17,403 nt of DNA, from positions 1-17,403 of the forward strand of contig CAZQSL010000076.1 of the NCBI GenBank assembly GCA_964595945.1. Reading direction: 5' to 3'. This DNA is from CAZQSL01 sp964595945. GTDB taxonomy: Bacteria > UBP15 > UBA6099 > JAJRTR01. A model generated the notes under the pieces. The model made no database searches. It worked only from the letters and a program-made list of their open reading frames with translations, and was not told where the DNA came from. The position numbers and the translations under genes were made by a program. Position 1 is the first letter of the stretch, and each line of letters starts with the position of its first letter. Shown in pieces: positions 1 through 7,033 of this stretch.

Positions 1-28
1 GAGAACCTTTTTTGCAAAAAAGGTTCTC
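1..28. repeat. Perfect 28-bp palindrome
   Basis: Bases 1-14 are the exact reverse complement of bases 15-28: a GAGAACC outer arm, six T, a GC centre, six A, then GGTTCTC. As RNA it would fold into a 12-bp stem with a 4-nt loop. It lies about 110 nt past the stop of the minus-strand epimerase gene and at the window edge, so it may extend leftward. No U-tract follows it on the plus strand (cgcgag), so a classical terminator is not shown; on the minus strand the flank is outside the window. It may be a bidirectional terminator stem, a dispersed repeat unit or a protein site. Confidence 0.6.
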
Positions 29-135
29 CGCGAGTATTCCGTGAACGGTTACAAAATTTTGAAATATACGGACAATTATTCCTGAGTGTCAGGGGTAATC
101 CATGTTGAAATCCGGAAAGACGGCCCGGTGTCGAT

Positions 136-1080
136 TTACAACGTGATCCAGTTTTCGTAGCAGCGGGCGACGCCGTCTTCGAGCGATGTAAATGGGGCGG
201 AATATCCAGCGGCGCGGAGCGCGGACACGTCGGCCCGGGTGAAGCTCTGGTATTTGCCGCGGAGGGTTTCGTCGAAGGGGATATACTCGATGGAGCCGTG
301 CCCGAAGAGTGAAATCAGCGTGCTCGCGATGTCGTTGAACGCCCGGCTGGCGCCAGTGCCGCAGTTGTAGATGCCTTTGCGGACCGGACCGGCGGCGAAG
401 AACTGATTGACGGCTACGACATCGCCGACGAATACGAAGTCGCGCTGCTGGCCGCCGTGGGGATAGCCGTCGGTGCCTTCGAAGAGCCGCGCAGCGCCGG
501 TGTCCCTGAGTTGGTTGAAGAGGTGCCAGACCATCGATGACATTTTGCCCTTGAAGCGTTCGCGCGGGCCATAGACGTTGAAGTAGCGAAGGCCGACGAC
601 GGTGGAGTGGATGGAGTCGAGGTGATGGCGGACGTGCTGGTCGAAGGCGAGTTTCGAGTAGGCATAGGCATTGATGGGGCGCTCGCATTCGGGGATTTCG
701 CGGCAGACGCGGCTGTTGCCGTAGATGGCGGCGCTGGAGGCATAGATGAATGGCACGGCGGCGGCGGCGGCGTATCCGAGGAGTTTTTTGGAGAAAGTGT
801 AGTTGACATCCATCATGTAGCGGCCATTGTATTCCATGGTGTTGGAGCATGCGCCCTGATGGAATATTGCGTCGAAGGCGCCGGAGAAGGCGCCGCACTC
901 GATGTCGGACGCGAGGTCGCGGTAGTCCATATAGTCGGCTATGACACAGTCGCTGAGGTTGGCGATCTTGGCGCCGTTTTCGAGATCGTCCACGACGAGG
1001 ATGTCGGTGATGCCGCGCTCGTTGAGTGATTTGACGATGTGACTGCCGATAAATCCCGCTCCGCCTGTGACGATGTACAT
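136..1080 (-). CDS. hldD: ADP-L-glycero-D-manno-heptose 6-epimerase
   Basis: Epimerises ADP-D-glycero- to ADP-L-glycero-D-manno-heptose, the last step in making the heptose donor for the LPS inner core; cytoplasmic. The 314-aa product has the usual length for the family. It is an extended SDR enzyme: the NADP-binding GGAGFIG loop is at residues 6-12, YASSAAIYG at 113-121 holds the serine (S116), the YxxxK pair is Y139/K143, and GPRERFKGKM (171-180) supplies the second conserved lysine (K177). The RDFVFVGDVV stretch near 213-222 is typical of HldD/RfaD. The ATG is preceded on the minus strand by GGAGG (plus-strand CCTCC, 1088-1092) at 7 nt spacing. It stands alone on its strand, divergent from the long plus-strand block, with no other heptose gene (hldE, gmhA/B) in view. 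An arginine-rich longer frame over it is a shadow. Confidence 0.95.
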   Translation of the reverse strand: MYIVTGGAGFIGSHIVKSLNERGITDILVVDDLENGAKIANLSDCVIADYMDYRDLASDIECGAFSGAFDAIFHQGACSNTMEYNGRYMMDVNYTFSKKLLGYAAAAAVPFIYASSAAIYGNSRVCREIPECERPINAYAYSKLAFDQHVRHHLDSIHSTVVGLRYFNVYGPRERFKGKMSSMVWHLFNQLRDTGAARLFEGTDGYPHGGQQRDFVFVGDVVAVNQFFAAGPVRKGIYNCGTGASRAFNDIASTLISLFGHGSIEYIPFDETLRGKYQSFTRADVSALRAAGYSAPFTSLEDGVARCYENWITL

Positions 1081-1113
1081 GGTTGGCCCTCCGCCGCGCT
1101 TTTTGCGTGCTTA

Positions 1114-1149
1114 TGTGTGAATTATCACATCGAAGATTGTCTATTACAA
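1114..1149 (-). promoter_or_regulatory. Candidate hldD promoter
   Basis: Read on the minus strand there is a -35-like TTGTAA (plus 1144-1149), a 17-nt spacer and an extended -10, TGTGATAAT (plus 1121-1129). Transcription would start near 1114, giving a 5' leader of about 33 nt with the GGAGG site inside it. The -10 overlaps a dyad TGTGA-N4-TCACA (1116-1129), so a dimeric regulator could cover it. A second minus-strand TATAAT lies at 1195-1200 but has no recognisable -35. Sequence resemblance only. Confidence 0.45.
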
Positions 1150-1206
1150 GGTGGTATGTGACGAAATGGGGTTTTGGCGGCAAAATGAGAGAAGATTATA
1201 TAAAAG

Positions 1207-1215
1207 TGCTAAAAT
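1207..1215 (+). promoter_or_regulatory. Candidate extended -10 promoter for the M48 gene block
   Basis: TGCTAAAAT is an extended -10 element (TG, one base, then TAAAAT). The identical 9-mer occurs at 9322-9330 ahead of murA. There is no good -35 at the right spacing; a nearby TATATA/TATAAA (1197-1204) is an alternative -10, paired with TTGGCG at 1174-1179 (17-nt spacer for TATATA). A start near 1222 would leave a leader of about 115 nt before the metallopeptidase ATG. This is the only gap large enough to hold a promoter for the ten-gene block. Confidence 0.35.
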
Positions 1216-1337
1216 GATAAGGAAATGGAATTCAGGGTGCGAGTTGTCAGGGCGATGTAAGGCCGGAGGCGGAAGGGCTCATTTGAAAATGGGTGCCGGT
1301 ATTATTAAAATGAATCAGTGATTTGCGGAGGTAAACC

Positions 1338-2084
1338 ATGAAAAACGGCCTCGCAGTTGTTATAATGGCAGTGCTTTCCATTTTGATATGTGCGGCGAAG
1401 CCGGTTTCGCTGAGAGCCGCGCCGGGCGGGGTTTCGCCCGAGGAGCGCAAAAAGCAGCTTGAGGAAATGCAGAAGGTAGTAGCAGGTGTCTGTGATCCGA
1501 TAAAGCCTTTTTTCGAGCGGCCCGACAAGATCAAGAATATAATGATCGACGATGTCAACGAGATCAATGCCTATGCCGAAATGGGTGGCGATATCCATTT
1601 TTTTGTCGGCATGCTTGATTTTGTCCGCGACAAAAACGAACTCGCCGTGGTCTGTGCGCACGAGATGACCCATATTTCCGGCCAGCACATCAAGCGAAGT
1701 ATCGGTACCCAGATACTTGCCGGAGTGGCCTCCGTCGCCATCGGCGGCACAGCCGGCGACTATGCGGGCGCGGCGCTTGCCAGCAAGCAGAGCCGCAAGC
1801 ATGAGCGCGAGGCTGACGCGCGGGGCCTGCTGTTCATGTGGCAGGCCGGTTATGATCCGCGTGCGGCATGGAAATTCTGGGCCTCCATGAAGGCCGCCAA
1901 CGGCGGCGACGGCGGCAAGATCATGAAGTACCTCGGCTCGCATCCTGTCGATGACGAACGTGTCGAAAACAACAAGGTGCTGCTCGTGCGCTACTGCCGT
2001 GAAACCCCGTCACTGCCCTATTGCGACGAGATACTGCTCGATCAGGACTTGCTGCAGGCATATAACAATTTTGAAGAGCGGTGA
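1338..2084 (+). CDS. Exported M48-family zinc metallopeptidase
   Basis: Probable periplasmic zinc protease of the M48 family (BepA/LoiP-like, often envelope quality control). The 248-aa protein starts with a signal sequence (residues 1-27: lysine, hydrophobic core, cleavage probably after LRA). The zinc motif HEMTH is at 108-112. The third ligand is in the ExxxD motif of SRKHEREAD, E156 to D160. SHPVDDERVEN near 201-211 matches the conserved tail of the M48 catalytic domain (S-H-P-x-x-x-x-R). There is no TPR region, so it resembles the short secreted M48 proteins rather than full-length BepA. The ATG has a strong GGAGG at 1327-1331. It is first in a plus-strand block, 49 nt ahead of a thioredoxin-fold exported protein. 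Substrate unknown; M48 assignment is secure, the subfamily is not. Confidence 0.9.
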   Translation: MKNGLAVVIMAVLSILICAAKPVSLRAAPGGVSPEERKKQLEEMQKVVAGVCDPIKPFFERPDKIKNIMIDDVNEINAYAEMGGDIHFFVGMLDFVRDKNELAVVCAHEMTHISGQHIKRSIGTQILAGVASVAIGGTAGDYAGAALASKQSRKHEREADARGLLFMWQAGYDPRAAWKFWASMKAANGGDGGKIMKYLGSHPVDDERVENNKVLLVRYCRETPSLPYCDEILLDQDLLQAYNNFEER

Positions 2085-2133
2085 CCGGGCACCTGCCGTA
2101 CCCGCCTCTTATCTGAAAGGAATTTTCCCCATT

Positions 2134-3246
2134 ATGTTTTTTCCCGCGACTGGACGCAACAAACGCAATTTCCACCGGATCGCACTGGTGATGTCAGCGG
2201 CGATCCTGCTGGGTTGCTTTCTGGCGGCTTCGGCGATCAGCGCGCCGATACCCGCTGCGAGCACTGAGGCGGACGGCCCCGTGATAGTCGATCAGATATT
2301 GTTCGGCAATGTCGTCACGCTGCCTCCGATCAAGAAGCTCGGCGGCGGCACATTCAGACTCAGCAACAGCCGCGGGAAAAAACCAGTTCTGTTTTTCTTC
2401 TGGAATCACGCCAGCGACTACTCCGTCCCGCATCTCAAGCTACTTCAGAAATTCGCCGCCGATCCGGCCATTAAGAATAAAGTCGTTATCCTTGCCGTCA
2501 CTCGGGGCGCCACTCAGGCCGAGCGCGAATACGTATACTACACCGCCAGGCAGCACGGCATTACCATCCCCATCGCTTTCGACACGCGGGGTATCTATGC
2601 CAATGTCCTCGGCATCGCGCACTCCCCCGCCTATATCGCGCTCGATCGACAGGGCCGCATCGCGACTCTCCCCTGCGACGACCCATCCAGTCCGATCCGG
2701 CATCTGTCTTTTTTTCAGATCGTCAAGTCGCTTATACGCAACCAGACGGTTTCTCCTGACGAGCTTATCCCATTTTCGGAAAATCCACGCATGAAGGCGC
2801 TCGCTGGCACCGCCATGCCGTCCTTTACCCTCAAGACCATCACTGGCGAAGACTATTCCTTCGCCCCCGGCGACTCCGGCGACAAGCCGCTCATCGTGAT
2901 CTTCTGGCATCCCTACAGCGAATCCAGTCTCACCGAACTCCGCGGCATCGCGACACTTCTCAGGGTGCGCGGCAGCGAGATACCGGCAAAATTCATCGCC
3001 ATCTCATCCCTTGCCAATCAGCCGCAGATCGACGAAGCCCGCAGATTCGGCAAAGAACTCGGCGCCGACATCCCCATGCTCATCGACCCCGACTCGAAAT
3101 TCGGCAAAACCGCATTCAAGCTCACTGCCATCCCGGCATATATCGTCGTCAGCCCCAAAGGCACGATCATCGACGCCGAAGACCAGAAACGATTTGACTT
3201 TAGAAACCGCTATGATTTTCTCATCAGGGCGGCTCTTCAAAAATAA
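2134..3246 (+). CDS. Exported protein with two cysteine-less TlpA/redoxin-like domains
   Basis: A 370-aa exported protein with two tandem thioredoxin-fold (AhpC-TSA/TlpA-like) domains. Residues 1-38 form a signal sequence; LLGC at 25-28 could be a weak lipobox, but cleavage after AISA is equally likely. Domain 1 (about 50-185) has VLFFFW then N91-H-A-S94 where WCxxC would sit, and a cis-proline position HSPAY (163-167). Domain 2 (about 215-365) has IVIFW then H249-P-Y-S252, and cis-proline IPAY (303-306). Both active-site cysteine pairs are therefore absent, so a thiol-disulfide role is unlikely and binding or scaffolding is more plausible. ATG 2134 is preferred over an upstream in-frame start at 1951 because AAAGGA (2116-2121) precedes it and the signal peptide starts there. 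It is 18 nt ahead of pyrK and shares an operon with the ccm genes, where CcmG is missing. Confidence 0.8.
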   Translation: MFFPATGRNKRNFHRIALVMSAAILLGCFLAASAISAPIPAASTEADGPVIVDQILFGNVVTLPPIKKLGGGTFRLSNSRGKKPVLFFFWNHASDYSVPHLKLLQKFAADPAIKNKVVILAVTRGATQAEREYVYYTARQHGITIPIAFDTRGIYANVLGIAHSPAYIALDRQGRIATLPCDDPSSPIRHLSFFQIVKSLIRNQTVSPDELIPFSENPRMKALAGTAMPSFTLKTITGEDYSFAPGDSGDKPLIVIFWHPYSESSLTELRGIATLLRVRGSEIPAKFIAISSLANQPQIDEARRFGKELGADIPMLIDPDSKFGKTAFKLTAIPAYIVVSPKGTIIDAEDQKRFDFRNRYDFLIRAALQK

Positions 3247-3264
3247 TTCAGGACAATACTCTTA

Positions 3265-4053
3265 ATGAAAAATGCAGTCACTGGTATCCTCAGGCGCCGC
3301 AGCGAGATAGCCGGCTCATGGCTTCGCCTCGACATCCACGCGCCCATGATCGTCGAAGACGCCGAACCCGGCCACTTCGTGCAGGTGCGCCCGGCAGGCA
3401 TACAGACGCCCCTTTTGCGCCGCCCGTTCAGCATTGCGGCCACCACGCCCGAAGGCGTCTTCACCCTGCTCATCAAGGTATGCGGCGAAATGACCGCCAT
3501 GCTTGCCACGCTCAATCCCGGGCACAATATCGAAATCATCGGCCCGCTCGGCCTGCCATTCACGCTGCCCCGCGCGAGCGAACACGTGGCACTCGTCGCC
3601 GGCGGCATCGGCGCGGCGCCCATGTGCTTCACCGCGAAGATGGCGCCCGCAGGCAGTTGCGTACTGCTGTTCGGCTCACGCTCATCTGACGAAACGGCCA
3701 TCCTTTCCGATCCCTCATTCGACGGCGTCACCTGCCTGCCCGCCACCGAAGACGGTTCCCACGGCTACCACGGCTATGTCACCGGACTCCTCGAAGACTA
3801 CATCTCCGCCACGCGCCGCCCCGACCGTATCCTCGTCTGCGGTCCCGCTCCCATGATGAAGGCTGCCGCCGCCATTGCCGCCGCCCACTCCATCCCCTGC
3901 GAGGTTTCACTGGAAACCTACATGAGCTGCGCGCTCGGCCTCTGCATGGGCTGCGCGGTACCGGCGCATCCTTCCACCGGAAAATCATACTTCCACGCAT
4001 GCACCGATGGCCCCGTTTTCGACTCCACTCTCATAGACTGGGAGGCAATATGA
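3265..4053 (+). CDS. pyrK: Dihydroorotate dehydrogenase electron-transfer subunit
   Basis: FAD and [2Fe-2S] subunit that passes electrons from PyrD (class 1B) to NAD+ in pyrimidine synthesis. The 262-aa protein is of normal length. The N-terminal ferredoxin-reductase-type barrel carries RRPFSI at 52-57 (FAD binding); VAGGIGAAP at 111-119 starts the nucleotide-binding domain, with VCGPAPMM at 191-198. The C-terminal cluster ligands are C222, C227, C230 and C246 in the PyrK pattern Cx4Cx2Cx15C. The start ATG has AGGA at 3250-3253. The stop overlaps the pyrD start by ATGA, consistent with coupled synthesis of the two subunits of one heterotetramer. Third codon positions are strongly C-rich. Confidence 0.95.
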   Translation: MKNAVTGILRRRSEIAGSWLRLDIHAPMIVEDAEPGHFVQVRPAGIQTPLLRRPFSIAATTPEGVFTLLIKVCGEMTAMLATLNPGHNIEIIGPLGLPFTLPRASEHVALVAGGIGAAPMCFTAKMAPAGSCVLLFGSRSSDETAILSDPSFDGVTCLPATEDGSHGYHGYVTGLLEDYISATRRPDRILVCGPAPMMKAAAAIAAAHSIPCEVSLETYMSCALGLCMGCAVPAHPSTGKSYFHACTDGPVFDSTLIDWEAI

Positions 4054-4967
4054 CAACTCCCCTCATCTCCGTCAATATCGCTTCTCTCACTCTCAAAAAC
4101 CCCGTGCTCGTCTCATCAGGCACATTCGGCTACGGCTCCGAGCTCGCCGAACTCCTCGACGTCAATCAGCTCGGCGGTCTCATCACCAAGGCTATCACGC
4201 CCGCCCCCCGCGCAGGCAACAAGCCCCCGCGCACTATCGAAACCCCTTCCGGACTCCTCAACGCCATCGGCCTCGAAAACGTCGGACTCGACACCTTCAT
4301 ATCCGAAAAAATCCCCTATCTCGAAACCCTCGACACAGCCGTGATCGTCAACGTAGCTGGCAGTTCGCACGACGACTACATCGCAGTCACGGAGCGTCTT
4401 GACGCGGAGGCCGGAGTCGCGGCGTTCGAGCTCAACATTTCATGCCCCAACGTCAGGGAGGGCGGCATCGCGTTCGGCACCGATCCGGCGAGCGCGGCGG
4501 CGCTTACGGCGCTTGTCCGCAAGGCAACATCAAAACCGCTAATCGTCAAACTTTCGCCCAACGTCACCGACATCACGGAAATCGCCCGCGCAGTATGCGA
4601 CGCAGGAGCCGACGCACTGTCGGCGGTCAACACATACAGGGGCATGGTCATCGACACACACACGCGCAAACCCGTCCTCGGCAATGTCACCGGCGGCCTC
4701 TCAGGCCCCGCCATACGTCCCCTCGCGGTCTTTGCCGTGTGGCAGCTCGCGGCAGCCGTGGACGTGCCCATCATCGGCATGGGCGGCATATCATGCACGC
4801 GCGACGCTCTCGAATTTCTCATGGCCGGCGCCACTGCTGTCTCGACCGGCACGATCAATTTCGTCCACCCGCGCACTTGTATCCAGATAGCGGACGGCAT
4901 CCGCGGCTATTGCTCCGAAAACGCCCTCGAATCAGTCCAAGACATCATCGGCGCAGCCAGGCGCTGA
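4050..4967 (+). CDS. pyrD: Dihydroorotate dehydrogenase, class 1B catalytic subunit
   Basis: FMN enzyme oxidising dihydroorotate to orotate; partner of the PyrK encoded just upstream. The 305-aa protein matches class 1 length. The FMN-site segment SSGTFGYGSE is at 22-31, the catalytic-loop motif NISCPN at 129-134 has Cys132 as the class 1 base, NTYRGM at 184-189 is the conserved substrate/FMN loop, and IIGMGGI at 241-247 holds the flavin phosphate. Catalytic cysteine rather than serine fixes class 1, and the neighbouring pyrK fixes 1B. The ATG at 4050 is chosen over an earlier in-frame one at 3999 because GGAGG (4041-4045) is correctly placed and the ATGA overlap with pyrK is typical. Only 15 nt separate it from ccmA. 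Confidence 0.96.
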   Translation: MTTPLISVNIASLTLKNPVLVSSGTFGYGSELAELLDVNQLGGLITKAITPAPRAGNKPPRTIETPSGLLNAIGLENVGLDTFISEKIPYLETLDTAVIVNVAGSSHDDYIAVTERLDAEAGVAAFELNISCPNVREGGIAFGTDPASAAALTALVRKATSKPLIVKLSPNVTDITEIARAVCDAGADALSAVNTYRGMVIDTHTRKPVLGNVTGGLSGPAIRPLAVFAVWQLAAAVDVPIIGMGGISCTRDALEFLMAGATAVSTGTINFVHPRTCIQIADGIRGYCSENALESVQDIIGAARR

Positions 4968-4982
4968 GCGCGGGGAGGATCA

Positions 4983-5600
4983 TTGTACGGCATCACCGTT
5001 ACCGGACTTACGGCACGTTACGGCGACAGGACAGCCGTGCGCAATGTTTCATTTGCGGCACCCCCCGGCGCTCCGCTTGCTGTCACCGGCCCCAACGGCA
5101 GCGGCAAGAGCACGATCATCAAAATACTTGCCGGACTCCGCCAGCCGGACTCGGGGTCGGCCGCCTACACCGATGCCGCCCGCACTTTTCCGCCCGCGCA
5201 ACTGCGCCGCGAAATCGCCATCGTTTCTCCATATGTTTCACTCTACGAAGAAATGACTCTTGAGGAAAATCTTTCATTTATAAGCTCCATCCGCCGCGAA
5301 AAACGCGACACCGCAGCCGAACGCCGCCTCTGTGGCCTTTTTTTCGACAGCGGTGTCCCCGCCGGCAAAATCGCCTCCTTTTCGTCGGGCATGCGCCAGA
5401 AGGCTCTGATCATCGCGGCTTTTTCACGCGCATCTTCCATCATGCTGCTCGACGAGCCTGCCGTCTATCTCGACCGTCAGTCATCCCTTGCGCTCTTTGC
5501 TCTCATCACCGAAACGGCCAGCCGGAAAACTATCGTCATCGCCTCTAACAGCGACGAAGAACGCGAACTCTGCGAGGTGTGCCATAGCCTTCCTCAATGA
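4983..5600 (+). CDS. ccmA: ABC transporter ATPase, CcmA-like
   Basis: ATPase of the CcmABCD complex, which releases holo-CcmE from CcmC during cytochrome c maturation. 205 aa, normal for CcmA. Walker A GPNGSGKST is at 36-44, the ABC signature SSGMRQK at 134-140, and Walker B IMLLDEP at 153-159. The Q-loop glutamine is not evident: the usual PQ position reads SPYVSLYEE (82-90). The switch histidine after Walker B is N189 (IASNSDEE). Both changes also occur in my recollection of some CcmA-like ATPases of non-proteobacterial lineages, so they may be lineage features rather than decay. Translation starts at TTG 4983 behind GGGGAGG (4972-4978, 4-nt spacing). The assignment rests mainly on the neighbours ccmB-F; the domain alone is a generic ABC ATPase. 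Confidence 0.85.
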   Translation: MYGITVTGLTARYGDRTAVRNVSFAAPPGAPLAVTGPNGSGKSTIIKILAGLRQPDSGSAAYTDAARTFPPAQLRREIAIVSPYVSLYEEMTLEENLSFISSIRREKRDTAAERRLCGLFFDSGVPAGKIASFSSGMRQKALIIAAFSRASSIMLLDEPAVYLDRQSSLALFALITETASRKTIVIASNSDEERELCEVCHSLPQ

Positions 5601-5601
5601 A

Positions 5602-6246
5602 GTGGCAGTGATACTTGTGAAAGAGTGGGTCTGCGCCCTGCGGGAAAGGGGGCGGATCATCTCGGCGGTGCTTTTTGCCGCCGCATGTGTATGCGTGACG
5701 TCATTTTCGATGCAGGGGCGCGCCCTCGCTCCGCATACTGCCGCCGCGCTTGTCTGGATCGTCCTGTTCTTCGCGTCGCTCACGGTCGCTGCCGGACTGT
5801 TCAGCGCCGGAGAAACTCCGGGCACCATGAATCTCCTCCGTCTCAACGCCCGGGCGACTGTGGTCTTTACGGGCAAAGTCATTTTCACTTTTTTGCTGCT
5901 CGCGGCAATCGCCGCCATATCGATACTGCTTTTCATCTTTTTTTCCGGCCAGGCGGTATCCCGGCCGGGGCAGATGGCTTTTGCCGCTGTCTCGGGAGTC
6001 GCTGGCCTTGCCGTGACAGGCACTGTGCTGTCGGCCATCGCGACCGGTGAAAAAACCGGCGGCGCGCTCCTCGCCGTGGTATCATTGCCAGTGACCATGC
6101 CGCTGCTGTGGTCGGCGATCGCACTCACGTCCAGATCATTCGGCAGTGGCGCTGCCGCAGGCGGGCTGCCCATGTTCATGTCGTGCTACTGTGTCTCGGC
6201 ATTCGCCGCGGGCGCGGTGCTTTTCGAATCCATCTATCCGGAGTGA
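5602..6246 (+). CDS. ccmB: Haem exporter permease subunit, CcmB-like
   Basis: Integral-membrane partner of CcmA. The frame is open from 5488, but the homologous region begins around the KEW...RERGR cytoplasmic start, so GTG 5602, immediately after the ccmA stop, is the best start (214 aa, against about 220 usual). No good Shine-Dalgarno site precedes it, so translational coupling to ccmA is likely; GTG 5608 is an alternative. Six hydrophobic segments can be seen. Family features are LVWIVLFFASLTVAAGLFSAGE after helix 2 (the LW.aLfFs...... E pattern of CcmB) and the C-terminal VLFESIYPE, similar to the LFEyvw end of other CcmB proteins. Six nucleotides separate it from ccmC. Confidence 0.85.
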   Translation: MAVILVKEWVCALRERGRIISAVLFAAACVCVTSFSMQGRALAPHTAAALVWIVLFFASLTVAAGLFSAGETPGTMNLLRLNARATVVFTGKVIFTFLLLAAIAAISILLFIFFSGQAVSRPGQMAFAAVSGVAGLAVTGTVLSAIATGEKTGGALLAVVSLPVTMPLLWSAIALTSRSFGSGAAAGGLPMFMSCYCVSAFAAGAVLFESIYPE

Positions 6247-6252
6247 CACTGA

Positions 6253-6915
6253 TTGAATCCGATATATCTTGCACTTGTATCCCTGTGGACAACTCTCGTG
6301 GTGGCAGGCGCCCTGTGGTGGGTGCCGCCGGCGGAGACGCTCGGTGAGGCGGGCCGCGTGTTTTTCTTCCACGTCCCCGTCGCGTGGGTGTCAGTGCTGG
6401 CGTTTCTCTCATCTTTGTGGTACAGCGTAAAGGTGCTGCGAAAAGGCTGCGTCCGCGACGACATCCGCGCCCGTACGAGTGCAGAACTCGGCTTGTGGTT
6501 CTGTGTCATGGCGACAGTCACCGGCGCGATTTTCGCAAAACGCGCGTGGAATGCCTACTGGAACTGGGATCCTCGCGAAACCTCCATCGTTTTCCTGCTC
6601 CTGATCTACATCGCGTACTTTGCCCTCCGCTCAGTCCTGCCTCGGGGCAGGCGCATGATGAAGGCCTCGGCGGCATACGCGATATTTGCCGCTGCCGTCA
6701 TGCCCTATCTTGTATTCATCGTGCCACGCGTTTTTATGAGTCTGCATCCCGATACCGTCATCAATGGCCGTGGCGCGTTTGAGCTCGCCGACCCACGCAT
6801 GAAAATCGTCTTTTTCGCGGCCCTCGCTGGCTTTACCATGATTTACCATATTCTTTTTACCATATCCGTCCGGATCGAAAATCTTGAACGCTCGGAGGAA
6901 CTCCGCAATGAGTGA
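6253..6915 (+). CDS. ccmC: Haem-handling protein, CcmC-like (WWD domain)
   Basis: Membrane protein that presents haem to CcmE. 220 aa with six probable membrane segments. The tryptophan-rich WWD motif is intact, WNAYWNWDPRET at 99-110. The two flanking histidines expected to ligate haem are H40 (VFFFHVP) and H175 (SLHP). The family's FFHVPxAW start is at 38-45. Translation begins at TTG 6253 with GGAG at 6240-6243, 9 nt away. The stop overlaps the next small gene by 8 nt. WWD order and length distinguish it from CcmF and from the System II CcsA protein. Confidence 0.95.
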   Translation: MNPIYLALVSLWTTLVVAGALWWVPPAETLGEAGRVFFFHVPVAWVSVLAFLSSLWYSVKVLRKGCVRDDIRARTSAELGLWFCVMATVTGAIFAKRAWNAYWNWDPRETSIVFLLLIYIAYFALRSVLPRGRRMMKASAAYAIFAAAVMPYLVFIVPRVFMSLHPDTVINGRGAFELADPRMKIVFFAALAGFTMIYHILFTISVRIENLERSEELRNE

Positions 6916-7033
6916 ATGGCAGACAGTCCTGTTTACTGCACTTACGGTACAGATTTTGATATTTGCGTACCTTTTCAGAATCTCGGCACGGCTCAAAAAA
7001 GCCGAAAGGGAAAATGCGGGAACAAAGAAATGA
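6908..7033 (+). CDS. ccmD: CcmD-like small membrane protein
   Basis: A 41-aa frame starting at ATG 6908 inside the end of ccmC, with a strong GGAGG at 6894-6898 (9-nt spacing). The product begins MSEWQTVLFTAL, has one membrane segment (about residues 6-23), then AYLFRISARLKKAERE, a basic, helical tail. This single-helix-plus-charged-tail layout and the position between ccmC and ccmE match CcmD, which tethers CcmE to the CcmABC complex. Sequence conservation in CcmD is low, so context carries much of the call. The stop overlaps the ccmE start as ATGA. Confidence 0.8.
   Translation: MSEWQTVLFTALTVQILIFAYLFRISARLKKAERENAGTKK

Noticed and set aside
89..1183. 364-aa minus-strand open frame, longer than hldD
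   Set aside because: Extremely Arg/His/Pro-rich and overlaps hldD in another frame; hldD has all catalytic motifs and a ribosome site, so this is a GC-rich shadow.
1951..2133. N-terminal extension of the redoxin-like gene, from 1951
   Set aside because: It lies inside the M48 gene and would bury the signal peptide; ATG 2134 has a ribosome site.
4442..5263. 273-aa plus-strand open frame spanning pyrD and ccmA
   Set aside because: Arg/His-rich composition; both overlapped genes have intact motifs in their own frames.
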